Shown: positions 9,883 to 20,388 of the stretch, piece after piece
How the letters are laid out: every line of letters begins with the position of its first letter
Position numbering within the stretch: the first letter of the stretch is position 1
Assembly (NCBI GenBank): GCA_001464115.1
Contig: LNES01000003.1
Coordinates: 800,548 to 864,547, forward strand
DNA: 64,000 bases
From: Chlamydiae bacterium Ga0074140
GTDB taxonomy: Bacteria; Chlamydiota; Chlamydiia; Chlamydiales; Rhabdochlamydiaceae
Reading direction: 5' to 3'
Position numbers and translations under genes: made by a program
Notes under the pieces: model-generated
Databases searched by the model: none
Seen by the model: only the letters and a program-made list of their open reading frames with translations
Told to the model about the DNA's origin: nothing

Positions 9883-10119
9883 CTACTTGTGGCGTTTTCC
9901 ACCGCCATGACCACTTTTATGGTGTTTGCTGCTCTTATGATGGTGATGACGATGTTCGTGATATCCTCGGTTATAGTAGTAATTGCCATAATACCCGTCG
10001 TCGTAATAGTAGTATGATCCGCGGGGATAATAGGTTCCCGTCGACACATAAGCACCCCCAGAAGAACAAGACCCCAAAATCCCAAGCCCCAGACCAAAAA
10101 ACAGAACACTCTTTAACAT
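9883..10119 (-). CDS. Small putative lipoprotein, Tyr/Gly- and His-rich
   Basis: Signal peptide with lipobox LGSC; YYYYDDGYYGNYYYN then HEHRHHHH tract. Confidence 0.65.
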   Translation of the reverse strand: MLKSVLFFGLGLGILGSCSSGGAYVSTGTYYPRGSYYYYDDGYYGNYYYNRGYHEHRHHHHKSSKHHKSGHGGGKRHK

Positions 10120-10205
10120 ATTGTCCCCTCACAGGCTAAACGCCTCAATCCCCAACATAGCCAAAAAAACTTATACATCAAGAGGCGCGCAGGAAAAATT
10201 TCTTT

Positions 10206-11261
10206 CTAGGCGATTGTGACTTCAGAACAGAGGTAGACATCTTGGATGGCGTTCAGGATTTCGATCCCCTGTTTCATCGGTTTTTGGAAGGCCTTACGAC
10301 CTGAGATGAGTCCCATACCGCCCGCGCGTTTGTTGATGACAGCCGTCTCAACTGCTTGGGAGAGATCATTTTCTCCAGAAGGACCTCCCGAGTTAATGAG
10401 ACCGGCACGTCCCATGTAATCATTGATGACTTGATAGCGGCAGAGATCGATCGGATGATCTGTGCAGAGTTTGTCATACATCTCTTTCGTCTGTTTCCCA
10501 AACTTGAGTGCTTTAAATCCACCATTATTGGTAGGAAGCTTTTGTTTGATGATATCCGCCTCAATTGTGACGCCTAGGTGATTTCCCTGCCCTGTAAGAT
10601 CCGCTGCTTCATGGTAGTCGGCGGCATCTGTTTTAAAGGCTGAATTGCGCAGATAACACCAGAGGACCGTTGCCATCCCCATCTCATGAGCCGCCGCAAA
10701 TGCCTGACTGACTTCAATAATTTGTCGATGACTCTCGGGGGACCCAAAATAGATCGTTGCACCGACAGCTACGCATCCCATCTCGTAGGCTTGTTTGACC
10801 GAGCCGAAAATAATCTGGTCATACTTGTTCGGGTAGGAGAGAAGTTCGTTGTGGTTAAATTTTAGAAGAAAAGGGATCTTGTGCGCATACTTACGCGCCA
10901 CTGCACCGAGAACACCGAGCGTGCTTGCAACGGCATTACAACCCCCTTCCATTGCGAGCTTTATGATATTCTCAGGGTCGAAATAGTCGGGGTTTGCGGC
11001 AAAGGAGGCCCCCGCTGTGTGTTCAATCCCCTGATCAACGGGAAGGATCGAGAGGTAACCAGTCCCCTTTAGTCTTCCATGATTAAAGAGCGTCTGCAAG
11101 CTGCGCAGCACACGAATATTTCTGTCAGAAGAAGCAAAAATCCGGTCTACCCAGTCTGAACCTGGAATATGGAGCCTTTCTTTCGGCACCGTTTTGCAGA
11201 CATGATTTAGCAATAGATCTGCTTTCTCTCCTAACTGCTTGCGAATTGTGACTATCGACAT
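10206..11261 (-). CDS. fbaB: Class I fructose-bisphosphate aldolase (DhnA/FbaB type)
   Basis: [25 protein letters not shown], archaeal-type class I FBA pattern. Confidence 0.9.
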   Translation of the reverse strand: MSIVTIRKQLGEKADLLLNHVCKTVPKERLHIPGSDWVDRIFASSDRNIRVLRSLQTLFNHGRLKGTGYLSILPVDQGIEHTAGASFAANPDYFDPENIIKLAMEGGCNAVASTLGVLGAVARKYAHKIPFLLKFNHNELLSYPNKYDQIIFGSVKQAYEMGCVAVGATIYFGSPESHRQIIEVSQAFAAAHEMGMATVLWCYLRNSAFKTDAADYHEAADLTGQGNHLGVTIEADIIKQKLPTNNGGFKALKFGKQTKEMYDKLCTDHPIDLCRYQVINDYMGRAGLINSGGPSGENDLSQAVETAVINKRAGGMGLISGRKAFQKPMKQGIEILNAIQDVYLCSEVTIA

Positions 11262-11265
11262 ACGC

Positions 11266-12612
11266 TTACCCCCTTCTCATGCTCTTTTCGATCTCTTCTA
11301 AACTCTTTCCCTTTGTTTCTGGAACATACTGATAAACGAAAAAAAGAGCGAGAAGAGAAAGAGCTGCAAAAAGAAAGAATGTCCCTTCGTTTCCAAGCGT
11401 CTGGATCATCCCGAGAAATATTTGCGCCGTCAAAAAGCTGAAAAACCAGTTTGCAAGTGTTGCGACGCTCATCGCCTTTCCTCGCACGGAAAGTGGATAG
11501 ATCTCTGAAATGATGAGCCATGGGATGGGTCCCAAACCCACCGCAAAAAAACCGACATAAGCGAGCAGACAAACTACGGCGATGACTCCGATGGCCGAGC
11601 TTTCTAAATAGAAAGCTGTCGATAGACCTAGCAAAGAGAGCACCATACCCATAATTCCAAATAGGAGCAGAGGCCGTCTCCCTGCTTTATCGATAAATTT
11701 CAGAGCGACGACGGTTGCAAGTAAGTTGATGGCACCAATTCCCATCGTAGCTAGAACTGCTGTTGAGGTGAGATCGAACCCTGCGCTCTCAAAAATTTTC
11801 GGCGCAAAATAGATGATTCCGTTAATTCCAGTAATCTGCTGAAAGACGTGAAGTAGAATCCCCACGATGAGAGCAAACCTTAAAGAGGGAGTAAAAAGCG
11901 TGTGTTTTGCAAGAGCTTTTTTTGCATTTGCAGCAGAACTTTTCATCTGGTCAATATGCGTTTGCCATAACGTATCTTTGCGAAGACGTCGGAACGCCTC
12001 TCTCGTCTTCTCAACTCCTTTATGAGAGATGAGCCACTCTGGCGTCTCTGGAAAAAAGAACATGGCAACGATCAGAAAAACTGCGGGGACGATCCCTACA
12101 GCAAACATCGACCGCCAATCACCATTTGCAGAGAAAAAGTAGTTTACGCAATAGGAGACAAAAATCCCCGTTGTCACAGCGAGGGTGTTGATCGCGACGA
12201 TTCTACCACGAGAGTGTGGCGGCGAGATCTCGGAGAGGTATAGAGGACCCGAAACAGAGACGAGACCTATCGCCATACCGGCTATTGTCCTTCCGATAAC
12301 TAGAATGAAAAAACTCTTTGCCGATACAAAAATCAACGCCCCCAGAAGAAAACAGATCGCAGCAATGATGATTGTCTTTTTTCTTCCAATGCGATCTGTC
12401 AAATATCCCGCGATTAATGTTCCAAGACATGCACCCAAAAGAAGAATACTGACGATTGTCGCTGCATGAAAAGTCGTAAGAGAAAAATGGGAGCAAATGA
12501 AGCAGAGTGCCCCAGAAATAATTGCCGCATAGAAGCCAAACAGAAACCCACCTATTGCAACAACTGCAATCGCAAATCGGGCGTAAAGGGAGAGCTGTTC
12601 ACGTGAGTTCAT
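11266..12612 (-). CDS. MFS sugar porter family transporter
   Basis: [52 protein letters not shown]. Confidence 0.93.
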   Translation of the reverse strand: MNSREQLSLYARFAIAVVAIGGFLFGFYAAIISGALCFICSHFSLTTFHAATIVSILLLGACLGTLIAGYLTDRIGRKKTIIIAAICFLLGALIFVSAKSFFILVIGRTIAGMAIGLVSVSGPLYLSEISPPHSRGRIVAINTLAVTTGIFVSYCVNYFFSANGDWRSMFAVGIVPAVFLIVAMFFFPETPEWLISHKGVEKTREAFRRLRKDTLWQTHIDQMKSSAANAKKALAKHTLFTPSLRFALIVGILLHVFQQITGINGIIYFAPKIFESAGFDLTSTAVLATMGIGAINLLATVVALKFIDKAGRRPLLLFGIMGMVLSLLGLSTAFYLESSAIGVIAVVCLLAYVGFFAVGLGPIPWLIISEIYPLSVRGKAMSVATLANWFFSFLTAQIFLGMIQTLGNEGTFFLFAALSLLALFFVYQYVPETKGKSLEEIEKSMRRG

Positions 12613-13040
12613 AAGGATTTCCTCATTGGTTGTAAAAAGATCCCATTCTTTTTCACGCTCTCGCCCGCATTTTCATATCCCATTCTCTCGTAAAAACCGA
12701 TACCTTCAGGAGGTGCAAGAAGAGTCACCTCTTTTACTCCCCTCTCTTGAAGCGTCTTTTCAAGCATTGAGATCAACTTTCTTCCAAAGCCGCGACCTTG
12801 ATACTCTTCACTAAGAGCCATTTCGAGCAATCTTCCCTGGGTATCTCCCTCCGGTCGAAAGAGCACACAACCGACCAGCTTTTTCCGATCGACTGCAATC
12901 AGGTGCAAACTCCTCGCCTCTTCCAGCACCTCCTCCATCCCTGGAGGAAGGCCCAAAGGCTTGGCAAGCACCTCCCAACGTAGCATCAACTCTTGAGAAT
13001 ATTCAGGATCTTTTGGCGTGATAAAGCGGAATTTCATCAT
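12609..13040 (-). CDS. GNAT family N-acetyltransferase
   Basis: MALSEEYQGRGFGRKLISMLE acetyl-CoA loop; overlaps sugar porter start. Confidence 0.9.
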   Translation of the reverse strand: MMKFRFITPKDPEYSQELMLRWEVLAKPLGLPPGMEEVLEEARSLHLIAVDRKKLVGCVLFRPEGDTQGRLLEMALSEEYQGRGFGRKLISMLEKTLQERGVKEVTLLAPPEGIGFYERMGYENAGESVKKNGIFLQPMRKSL

Positions 13041-13129
13041 CTCTTCAGGCTAACAAAAAGATCTACTTGCGACAACCAAAAGAAAATAGAGAGCAGAAAA
13101 AAAAGATCAAAAGGGTCCGACGGAGAGAA

Positions 13130-13717
13130 TCACAGAGGCTTCGAATTTTGTCCTTGGTTATAGCTCCGATTACCATTTTGCACCTCACGACTAGTGAACA
13201 TTTTCAAAAACTGTTCAAACTTTTCGACAAACCCCTCTTCCTGCGACCAGACCTGTAATTCCTTCATGTCAATAGACCTTTCCAAACAAATTTCCAGCGC
13301 TTGCATAAGCCCCTCTTTATCGGACCAGTGGTAAAAACTTGCCAAACGATCCTTCACACAATCGATCGGTTTTAGCAGTTTAATCCGGCCAAATGAGGTT
13401 GCCATTTCTTCAAACTCATAAATGGGCTGTCTTCCGACAGCGATCGGTGGCGGAACAAATTCAATGAAAAACTGGCAAAGTTGGTGATAGAAGCATTGGT
13501 TTTTTTCTCGAAATCCAATTTTTTCTAACGATTTTGCTACTCTGCTCTTATCTTCATAAGTGATGTAATCCAGGTCATATGACATATAACGATTTTGCGA
13601 GTAAATGCTCACACAAGCACCCCCGACTAAAACGGTGTCTATTCCATCTTTGCGCAAAGTATCAGAGATTAGTCCTGCGAGATCTTTGATATCGATGCTT
13701 TTCCAATCGATTTTCAC
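13130..13717 (-). CDS. Nucleotidyltransferase-fold protein (MNT/AbiEii-like), GTG start
   Basis: LVGGACVSIYS...YDLDYI (GG...DxD) motif; 4-nt GTGA overlap with upstream wHTH gene. Confidence 0.7.
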   Translation of the reverse strand: MKIDWKSIDIKDLAGLISDTLRKDGIDTVLVGGACVSIYSQNRYMSYDLDYITYEDKSRVAKSLEKIGFREKNQCFYHQLCQFFIEFVPPPIAVGRQPIYEFEEMATSFGRIKLLKPIDCVKDRLASFYHWSDKEGLMQALEICLERSIDMKELQVWSQEEGFVEKFEQFLKMFTSREVQNGNRSYNQGQNSKPL

Positions 13718-14049
13718 AATGGTTTTCCTACCCGTCTAGGCCTTTTTCTAATTATGGGCTCATAATATTTGCTTTTTATTTCTTGCGGAAGAAAGGAGTA
13801 TGCTTTTGAGATGAACCCTTGAAACTCGTTCAAAAGAGGATAACGGGGATTCCATTCATAGACTCGTGTTTTCCCAACTGAAAAGCTCACAATTATTCCT
13901 TGCTTCTCCAACTTGCCAAGAGCATTTTGGATTCCAAACAGAGGTAATCCGAAGCGCCTTCTAAGCTCCGATGCATAACATTTTTGATTTGCAACCAGGT
14001 AGAAACAGATCTTTTCGATGATCTTGCTACCGAATAACGGCTCGAACAT
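13714..14049 (-). CDS. Winged-helix DNA-binding protein, partner of downstream nucleotidyltransferase
   Basis: CYASELRRRFGLPLFGIQNALGKLEKQGIIVSFSVGKTRVYEWNPRYP wHTH pattern. Confidence 0.75.
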   Translation of the reverse strand: MFEPLFGSKIIEKICFYLVANQKCYASELRRRFGLPLFGIQNALGKLEKQGIIVSFSVGKTRVYEWNPRYPLLNEFQGFISKAYSFLPQEIKSKYYEPIIRKRPRRVGKPL

Positions 14050-14157
14050 TGTCCACCAATCCTATTGGTTATATTACCAATATTATTAGTAGATAAAAAG
14101 ACAAATTTAAAGAAAAGATCCAACTTACTGGCTATAAGCGCCTTACAAAATAATCGA

Positions 14158-15351
14158 TCACGTCACATGCAGAAAGAAGCTCTTCAGATATGCCCCTTCA
14201 GGGTGATAGAGAGAAACGGGATGGTCTTCCGCTTGGATGTGTCGGCAGAGGATTTTGACGCGACGATTGGCAAGCGCAGCCGCTTGAAAGAGCAACTTTT
14301 GGAAGAGCTGTTCGTCAAGATAATAAGAGCAGGACGATGTGAGCAAAAATGAGTTCGGGGACATTTTATCTAGTACAAGGCGATTGATCTCTTGATAACC
14401 CTTAGAACCTTGCACAACATCGTTGCGCTTTTTGATAAAAGCTGGAGGATCGAGAATAACGAGATTGAAATCGAGAGGATTATTGCGGAGAAACTGAAAA
14501 GCATCGTCACAGACAACTTGGTGTTGTTCGGGAGAAAATCCATTCAGCGCGCTATTCTTCTGCGCCAGTGCAAGAGCTGTTTTTGAACTATCTAAAGAAA
14601 GGGCAGTTTTTGCACCTCCCTTCAAAGCAAAAAGAGCAAAGGCGCCAGTGTAGGAGAAGCAGTTGAGAACGCGCCTTCCTTTCGCGTGTCGCATCACATG
14701 TGCACGCATCTCACGCTGGTCGAGAAAAAAGCCGGTCTTTTGTCCCTCTTTAAGGGAGATCTGAAATCGAACACCACGTTCGTTAATTTCTACAAGATCG
14801 CGATCCTCGCCCCAAAGCACTCCTTGCATCTCTTCTAATCCTTCTTGTTCTCTTGCAGAAGAGTGGGATTTCTCATAGATGGTTCGTGGAGAGAGGAGCG
14901 TCTTGAGTTCTTCTACAATAAGTGGTTTTAATCTCTCCATTCCCTGTGTGTGGATCTGGACAACAAGCACATCATCATACTGATCAACAATCAGCCCCGG
15001 GAGGCCATCTCCTTCTGCATTGATGAGGCGATAGGCGTTCGTCTCAAGGGGAAGTGTTTTTCTAAAAACAACGGCTTCGCGGATCTGCCTTTTTATTGCA
15101 TCTTCGGTAGATTCTTCACGAAAGGTGAGCACGCGTCCAACAAGAGAATTCTCGGGATTGAAGTAGGCTTTTGCTAAAAACTTTCCTGTTGAGGAGTGAA
15201 CGCGAAGCACTTCTCCGGGTATCATTTCAGGAAAAAAATCGACCGCACCAGAAAAGATCCAGGGATGTCTCTGCAGAAGCGCCTTCTCTTTTCCAGGCTT
15301 TAATTTTACAAACCGTTTATCGTCCATTTTTCCCTTAAATTTACGCAGCAA
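14158..15351 (-). CDS. rlmI: Class I SAM-dependent rRNA methyltransferase (RlmI-like); start may be 15327
   Basis: PUA-like N-term RHPWIFSGAV; QKTGFFLDQREMR; VLNCFSYTGAFALFAL; LDPPAF. Confidence 0.9.
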   Translation of the reverse strand: MLRKFKGKMDDKRFVKLKPGKEKALLQRHPWIFSGAVDFFPEMIPGEVLRVHSSTGKFLAKAYFNPENSLVGRVLTFREESTEDAIKRQIREAVVFRKTLPLETNAYRLINAEGDGLPGLIVDQYDDVLVVQIHTQGMERLKPLIVEELKTLLSPRTIYEKSHSSAREQEGLEEMQGVLWGEDRDLVEINERGVRFQISLKEGQKTGFFLDQREMRAHVMRHAKGRRVLNCFSYTGAFALFALKGGAKTALSLDSSKTALALAQKNSALNGFSPEQHQVVCDDAFQFLRNNPLDFNLVILDPPAFIKKRNDVVQGSKGYQEINRLVLDKMSPNSFLLTSSCSYYLDEQLFQKLLFQAAALANRRVKILCRHIQAEDHPVSLYHPEGAYLKSFFLHVT

Positions 15352-15470
15352 AAATGCTGAATGAGGAGAAAGGCCCGTCTTTTCGTGAACGTTACCGATT
15401 GCGCTCCCGTTTTCCCGATCTCTCTCTTTCGTTCACCACTCATCATTCATCGATCAACACTTCTTTTCTT

Positions 15471-16820
15471 CTATACGAGCTGGAGAGCTCTTTTTGCTTT
15501 TACGACACGACCAATAAGATCATATCCGGCTATATCGGTGATTTCGACATCGTAGAGCTGACCAAACGCGTTCACCTTACGTCCGTCATTGATGATCACT
15601 TGCCCATCGATCTCCGGGCACTGGCCCGCAAAACGGCCGCGCATGAGAAGATCCGATTCTGGGTGATACCCTTCGACGATCACGGATAGACGCTTTCCAA
15701 CAAACCGTTGATTTCTTGAGGAGACTTGAGCCATTTGTGTGGCGACAAGACGCGTATACCGCTCCTCTTTAACCTCCTCGGAAACTTGGCCGGAAAATTT
15801 CGAGGCAGCAGCCCCCTCTTCTGCAGAGAATTTAAAAATCCCCACGTTATCGAGAGGATATTCCTGTACGAAGGTAAGTAGCTCCTCAAATTGCTCATCG
15901 GTTTCTCCAGGAAATCCGACCATCAAGCTTGTGCGGATAGTGATATCGGGGATCGCCTTGCGCAATTTTTCTAAAGTCGCAATGATCTGGCTTCGTGAAG
16001 TCTTACGCCGCATCGACTTCAGCATCGTGTCGTTAATGTGCTGAATCGGCATATCGAGATAAGGGCAGATTCGTTTGTCGTTTTGGATGAGTTCAATGAG
16101 CCCGTCTGTAATCTCGTCAGGGTAGAGATAGAGTAGTCTTAGCCAAAAATCCTTTTCGACTTTGAGCATCTCTCTCAAAAGGTTTTCGAGACCGTCGGTT
16201 TCCTTGCGCTCTTTGCCAAAATCTCCGAGATCTTGCGCAATCAGAATCACCTCATATACACCCTGCGCAAGAAGGGCATTAAACTCTTTCACCACCTGCT
16301 CAATCGATTTGCTGCGGAGTGCACCCTTAATGGTGGGGATGATACAGAAAGCACACCTCTTTGCGCACCCTTCAGCAATTTTGAGATAGGCATAGTGTTT
16401 GGGCGTAGAAGTAAAACGAGGAATCTCTCCTTGTTGCAAAAAGCTTTTAGCGGAGGTAACGGCAGCACCAGGAGAAGAGGCGCGGACCGCTTCTAAAATT
16501 TTATCCATGTCTCCCGACCCCAAATAGTAGTGGATACCGGGAAAGCGCTCTTGGAGCTCATGCTTGTGTTTTTGCACCATGCATCCAGCAACAATCATCT
16601 TCGCATCGCGCTTCTTCTCCTGAAGAAGCTGACCAATTGTCTGGCACGACTCTTCGCGAGACGCCGCAAGAAAACCGCAGGTATTAACGACGAGGAAGTC
16701 AGCCTCTTGCGAAGAGGGGGTCGCTTCATACCCCGCTTGCAAAAGCAAGCCGATCATTACCTCTGTGTCTACGAGATTTCTCGCACATCCTAAACTCGTG
16801 AAATGAATTTTGTTTCCCAT
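15471..16820 (-). CDS. rimO: Ribosomal protein S12 methylthiotransferase
   Basis: IHFTSLGCARNLVDTEVM, radical SAM CAKRCAFCIIP, TRAM-like C-term; start set at MGNKIHF. Confidence 0.95.
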   Translation of the reverse strand: MGNKIHFTSLGCARNLVDTEVMIGLLLQAGYEATPSSQEADFLVVNTCGFLAASREESCQTIGQLLQEKKRDAKMIVAGCMVQKHKHELQERFPGIHYYLGSGDMDKILEAVRASSPGAAVTSAKSFLQQGEIPRFTSTPKHYAYLKIAEGCAKRCAFCIIPTIKGALRSKSIEQVVKEFNALLAQGVYEVILIAQDLGDFGKERKETDGLENLLREMLKVEKDFWLRLLYLYPDEITDGLIELIQNDKRICPYLDMPIQHINDTMLKSMRRKTSRSQIIATLEKLRKAIPDITIRTSLMVGFPGETDEQFEELLTFVQEYPLDNVGIFKFSAEEGAAASKFSGQVSEEVKEERYTRLVATQMAQVSSRNQRFVGKRLSVIVEGYHPESDLLMRGRFAGQCPEIDGQVIINDGRKVNAFGQLYDVEITDIAGYDLIGRVVKAKRALQLV

Positions 16821-16958
16821 CCTATCCGCCCTACTATTTTTTTCTGCGCGAAGCGCCTCGGTGTTATCGGTGGTAAAATTCACCATTCACGCAACAACGT
16901 TTGTCCTAAAAGTATAGGATACGGTAATGTTTTAATAAATTATTAACAAATTTTTAAC

Positions 16959-18536
16959 ATGCAGCGACTTCTAATTTTTTTAATTCTCCTCTGTTCTTGC
17001 ACCACCTCCTCGATGAAAAAGGGGCCTAAACAGAGCGTGCGGATCAATATTCACACCGAACCACCGACTCTAGATCCTAGAAAAGCAACGGATTCGGCCT
17101 CTATTGCCGTCATCAAAATGTGTTTTGAAGGACTTGTGCGCCTGGGCAGGGATGGGACACCTATTCCAGCTCTTGCTCATAAGATCGAGGTCTCCCCTCA
17201 GGGAAATATCTATATATTTCATTTGAGAGAGGCTTTCTGGTCGGATGGAACCCCAATCGCAGCCAAAGATTTCGAAGAGAGTTGGAAGGCAGCCCTTAAC
17301 CCTCGCTTTCCTTCCGAACGTGCCTACGATCTCTACATTCTAAAAAATGCCCAGCGTGCGAAAGAGGGTTATGTAGCTCTTGATGAAGTTGGAGTAAAAG
17401 CTCTTGGTGAGAAAACCTTACGCGTCGAACTCGAATTCCCTGTCGCTCACTTTCTTCAGGTCCTAGTTACTCACTCTTTTCTCCCCACTCCGCAGCATGT
17501 GGACTCTGCCTTCCCCTCCTGGGGAGACTCGGATAAACATCATGTGAGTTCTGGACCATTTAAGCTCAAAAAATGGAGCCACTACAATGAGATTATCCTC
17601 GAGAAGAACCCCTTTTATTGGGATAAAGAGGCTGTAAAATTAGAAGAGATTTATCTTCCAATCATCGAAGACGAGAATACAGAACTTGCCCTCTTTGAAA
17701 AAGGAGATCTCGATTGGGCCGGCGCCCCTCTTTCGCAACTTCCGCTCGATCCTCTTCCTACTCTTTTCCAAGAGAAAGATGTGCATGAATACCCATTTTC
17801 AGGTGTGTATTACTTTGTTTTTAACACCAAAGAGTTCCCCTTCAACAACGTCAAACTGAGACGCGCTTTTGCCCTAGCCCTCAATCGAGAAGCTATCATT
17901 GAGAATATCACACAGGGTCACCAGCTACCTGCAATGAGCATCATTCCCCCAACGATGTGGAAAAAAACCGTTGCGCATTTCAAAGATGCTGCTGTCGATG
18001 AAGCCAAAGTTCTCTATGAGCAGGCACTTACTGAACTTGGTCTTTCAAAGGAGACCTTTCCCGTATTGACACTGAGCTACAACAGCACATCTGCGCATCG
18101 CAAGATTGCTCAAGCTGTTCAACAACAGTGGAAAGAAGCTCTGGGGGTGAAGATAAAGCTTGAAAACAAGGAGTGGAAAGTCTTTTTAAGCGAGCTGTTG
18201 CACCATCAATTTCAAATCGCTCGCCTAGGAGGGGTTGCGAGTGTAAACGATCCAGCTGACTTTTTAGAGAATTATCGTTATGCTTCTTCTAACCGCAACT
18301 ACTCGCAATGGAACAATGCAAAATTTAGCGAGCTCCTCTCGAAAGCTGAACAGTGCAAAAACCAGGAAGAGCGGATGCGATACTTAGAAAGGGCTGAGAA
18401 GCTATTGATGGAAGAGATGCCCGTGATCCCCCTCTATTTTTATACTGGCCACTACCTAAAAAAACCTTACATCAAGGATGTCTATATATCTGACACGAAC
18501 GAGATCGATCTTAAACACGCCTATATCGAAAGATGA
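16959..18536 (+). CDS. oppA: Oligopeptide ABC transporter substrate-binding lipoprotein
   Basis: Lipobox LLCSC; SBP_bac_5 pattern IHTEPPTLDPRKATD..., first gene of opp operon. Confidence 0.95.
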   Translation: MQRLLIFLILLCSCTTSSMKKGPKQSVRINIHTEPPTLDPRKATDSASIAVIKMCFEGLVRLGRDGTPIPALAHKIEVSPQGNIYIFHLREAFWSDGTPIAAKDFEESWKAALNPRFPSERAYDLYILKNAQRAKEGYVALDEVGVKALGEKTLRVELEFPVAHFLQVLVTHSFLPTPQHVDSAFPSWGDSDKHHVSSGPFKLKKWSHYNEIILEKNPFYWDKEAVKLEEIYLPIIEDENTELALFEKGDLDWAGAPLSQLPLDPLPTLFQEKDVHEYPFSGVYYFVFNTKEFPFNNVKLRRAFALALNREAIIENITQGHQLPAMSIIPPTMWKKTVAHFKDAAVDEAKVLYEQALTELGLSKETFPVLTLSYNSTSAHRKIAQAVQQQWKEALGVKIKLENKEWKVFLSELLHHQFQIARLGGVASVNDPADFLENYRYASSNRNYSQWNNAKFSELLSKAEQCKNQEERMRYLERAEKLLMEEMPVIPLYFYTGHYLKKPYIKDVYISDTNEIDLKHAYIER

Positions 18537-19468
18537 AGACACTACTATTTCTTCTTAAAAAGGGGTGCATCCTCTTTCTCTCTCTCTTTGTCGTTGCGAC
18601 ACTCACCTTCTTTTTAATGCATGCAATTCCTGGAGATCCATTCGTCCAGGAGCGTGCGATTCCCGAAGAAATCTTGAAGGCGATGCACCAGCATTACGGC
18701 CTCGATCAACCGCTCCACATCCAATATGGCCGCTATATCAAAGGACTTCTCACGCTCGATTTTGGACCATCATTTAAATACCAGGGAAGAACAGTCAACG
18801 ATATCATCAGTGAGGGGTTCCCCCTTTCCTTAACTCTCGGATTAGAAGCTCTTCTAATCGCGGTTAGCGGCGGCATTACTTTGGGAACAATCGCCGCGCT
18901 AAAACATCAACGCTGGCAAGACCATCTCTCGATGATTATCGGGGTTATCGGAATCTCGATGCCAAGCTTCATTCTCGCCACCTTTTTGCAATACCTCTTT
19001 GCAATGAAGCTCGACCTCTTACCCGTTGCCCGTTGGGGGTCAATTAGTCAATCGATCCTGCCTGCACTTTCGCTCGCTGCCCTTCCCATGGCCTTTATCG
19101 CGCGGTTAACTCGTGGTAACATGGTCGAAGTCATGCAACAAGACTACATACAAACAGCAAGATCCAAGGGTCTCAGCACACTCCAGATCATCTTAAAACA
19201 CGTACTGCGCAACGCCCTTCTTCCTGTTGTTACTTATCTCGGTCCACTTACCGCTGCAGTCTTTACGGGAAGTTTTGCTGTGGAAAAAATTTTTGGCATC
19301 CCAGGTCTAGGCCAGTGGTTTGTTCTGTGTATCACTAACCGCGATTATACTGTGATTATGGGCACTACAGTTTTCTATAGCGCGCTTCTTATGCTTTCGG
19401 TATTTATCGTCGATATTCTCTACTGCTTTATCGACCCGCGCATTAAAATGGGAGCTGAGAATAACTAA
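18533..19468 (+). CDS. oppB: Oligopeptide ABC transporter permease
   Basis: Permease with EAA-like loop ARSKGLSTLQIILKHVLRNALLP; overlaps oppA. Confidence 0.95.
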   Translation: MKTLLFLLKKGCILFLSLFVVATLTFFLMHAIPGDPFVQERAIPEEILKAMHQHYGLDQPLHIQYGRYIKGLLTLDFGPSFKYQGRTVNDIISEGFPLSLTLGLEALLIAVSGGITLGTIAALKHQRWQDHLSMIIGVIGISMPSFILATFLQYLFAMKLDLLPVARWGSISQSILPALSLAALPMAFIARLTRGNMVEVMQQDYIQTARSKGLSTLQIILKHVLRNALLPVVTYLGPLTAAVFTGSFAVEKIFGIPGLGQWFVLCITNRDYTVIMGTTVFYSALLMLSVFIVDILYCFIDPRIKMGAENN

Positions 19469-20388
19469 TGCCTGAACACTCTCTTCTCTTTACTCCGATT
19501 GAGCGGCGAGCCTCCGCAGAAGCTGATCACCAGCTCGTGGATTCCTCCTCTTCTTATTGGCGCGACGCTTGGATGCGCCTAAGAGCTAATCGAGCAGCAA
19601 TGACAGGTTTCTTCCTCCTCGTTATTCTTCTTCTTTTTGCTGTGATTGGCCCTTGGCTCACGCATTACACCTACTACGAAACACACCTGCATCTGAAAAA
19701 CCAGCCCCCCTCTTGGAAGTTCTGGTTCGGAACCGATGAGCTTGGTCGCGATCTATTCACACGTCTCTGGTGGGGAGCTCGCATCTCCCTTTTTGTGGGA
19801 ATTGCCGCCTCACTCATCGACCTTGTCATTGGTGTATTTTACGGAGCGGTAGCAGGGTTTTTAGGTGGAAAAATCGAAGAGCTGATGATGCGCTTCGCCG
19901 ATATTCTCTATGCGATCCCCTATCTTCTTCTCGTCATTCTGCTGATGGTTGTTATCGGATCAGGTCTCACAACGATTATCATTGCTCTTACGATCACCGG
20001 ATGGATCGGCATGGCGAGAATCGTCCGCGGGCAAATGTTGCAGATCAAAGAGCTTGATTTCGTAAAAGCTGCGCACGCAATGGGGGCAGGTCGAAGAAGG
20101 ATCCTTATACAACACCTGATCCCCAATGCAATGGGGCCAATCATTGTCACAGTCACACTTACAGTTCCCACCGCAATCTTCGCCGAAGCCTTTCTGAGCT
20201 TTCTCGGCTTAGGTGTGCAAGCCCCCATTGCAAGCTGGGGCACGATGGCCAGTGATGGTCTCTCTGCCCTCCGTTACTATCCATGGAGACTCTTCTTCCC
20301 AGCAACATTCATTAGCATCACCATGCTCTCATTCAACTTGTTAGGAGATGGCCTCCGTGACGCATTCGATCCGAGGCTGCGCAAATGA
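19468..20388 (+). CDS. oppC: Oligopeptide ABC transporter permease
   Basis: FGTDELGRDLFTRLWWGARISL; AAHAMGAGRRRILIQHLIPN. Confidence 0.95.
   Translation: MPEHSLLFTPIERRASAEADHQLVDSSSSYWRDAWMRLRANRAAMTGFFLLVILLLFAVIGPWLTHYTYYETHLHLKNQPPSWKFWFGTDELGRDLFTRLWWGARISLFVGIAASLIDLVIGVFYGAVAGFLGGKIEELMMRFADILYAIPYLLLVILLMVVIGSGLTTIIIALTITGWIGMARIVRGQMLQIKELDFVKAAHAMGAGRRRILIQHLIPNAMGPIIVTVTLTVPTAIFAEAFLSFLGLGVQAPIASWGTMASDGLSALRYYPWRLFFPATFISITMLSFNLLGDGLRDAFDPRLRK

Noticed and set aside
9852-10109. 85-aa minus-strand ORF overlapping the Tyr/His-rich lipoprotein
   Set aside because: Alternative frame; the 9883-10119 frame has a convincing signal peptide and lipobox
12203-12496. Cys/Ser-rich 97-aa minus-strand ORF
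   Set aside because: Alternative frame inside the MFS sugar porter gene
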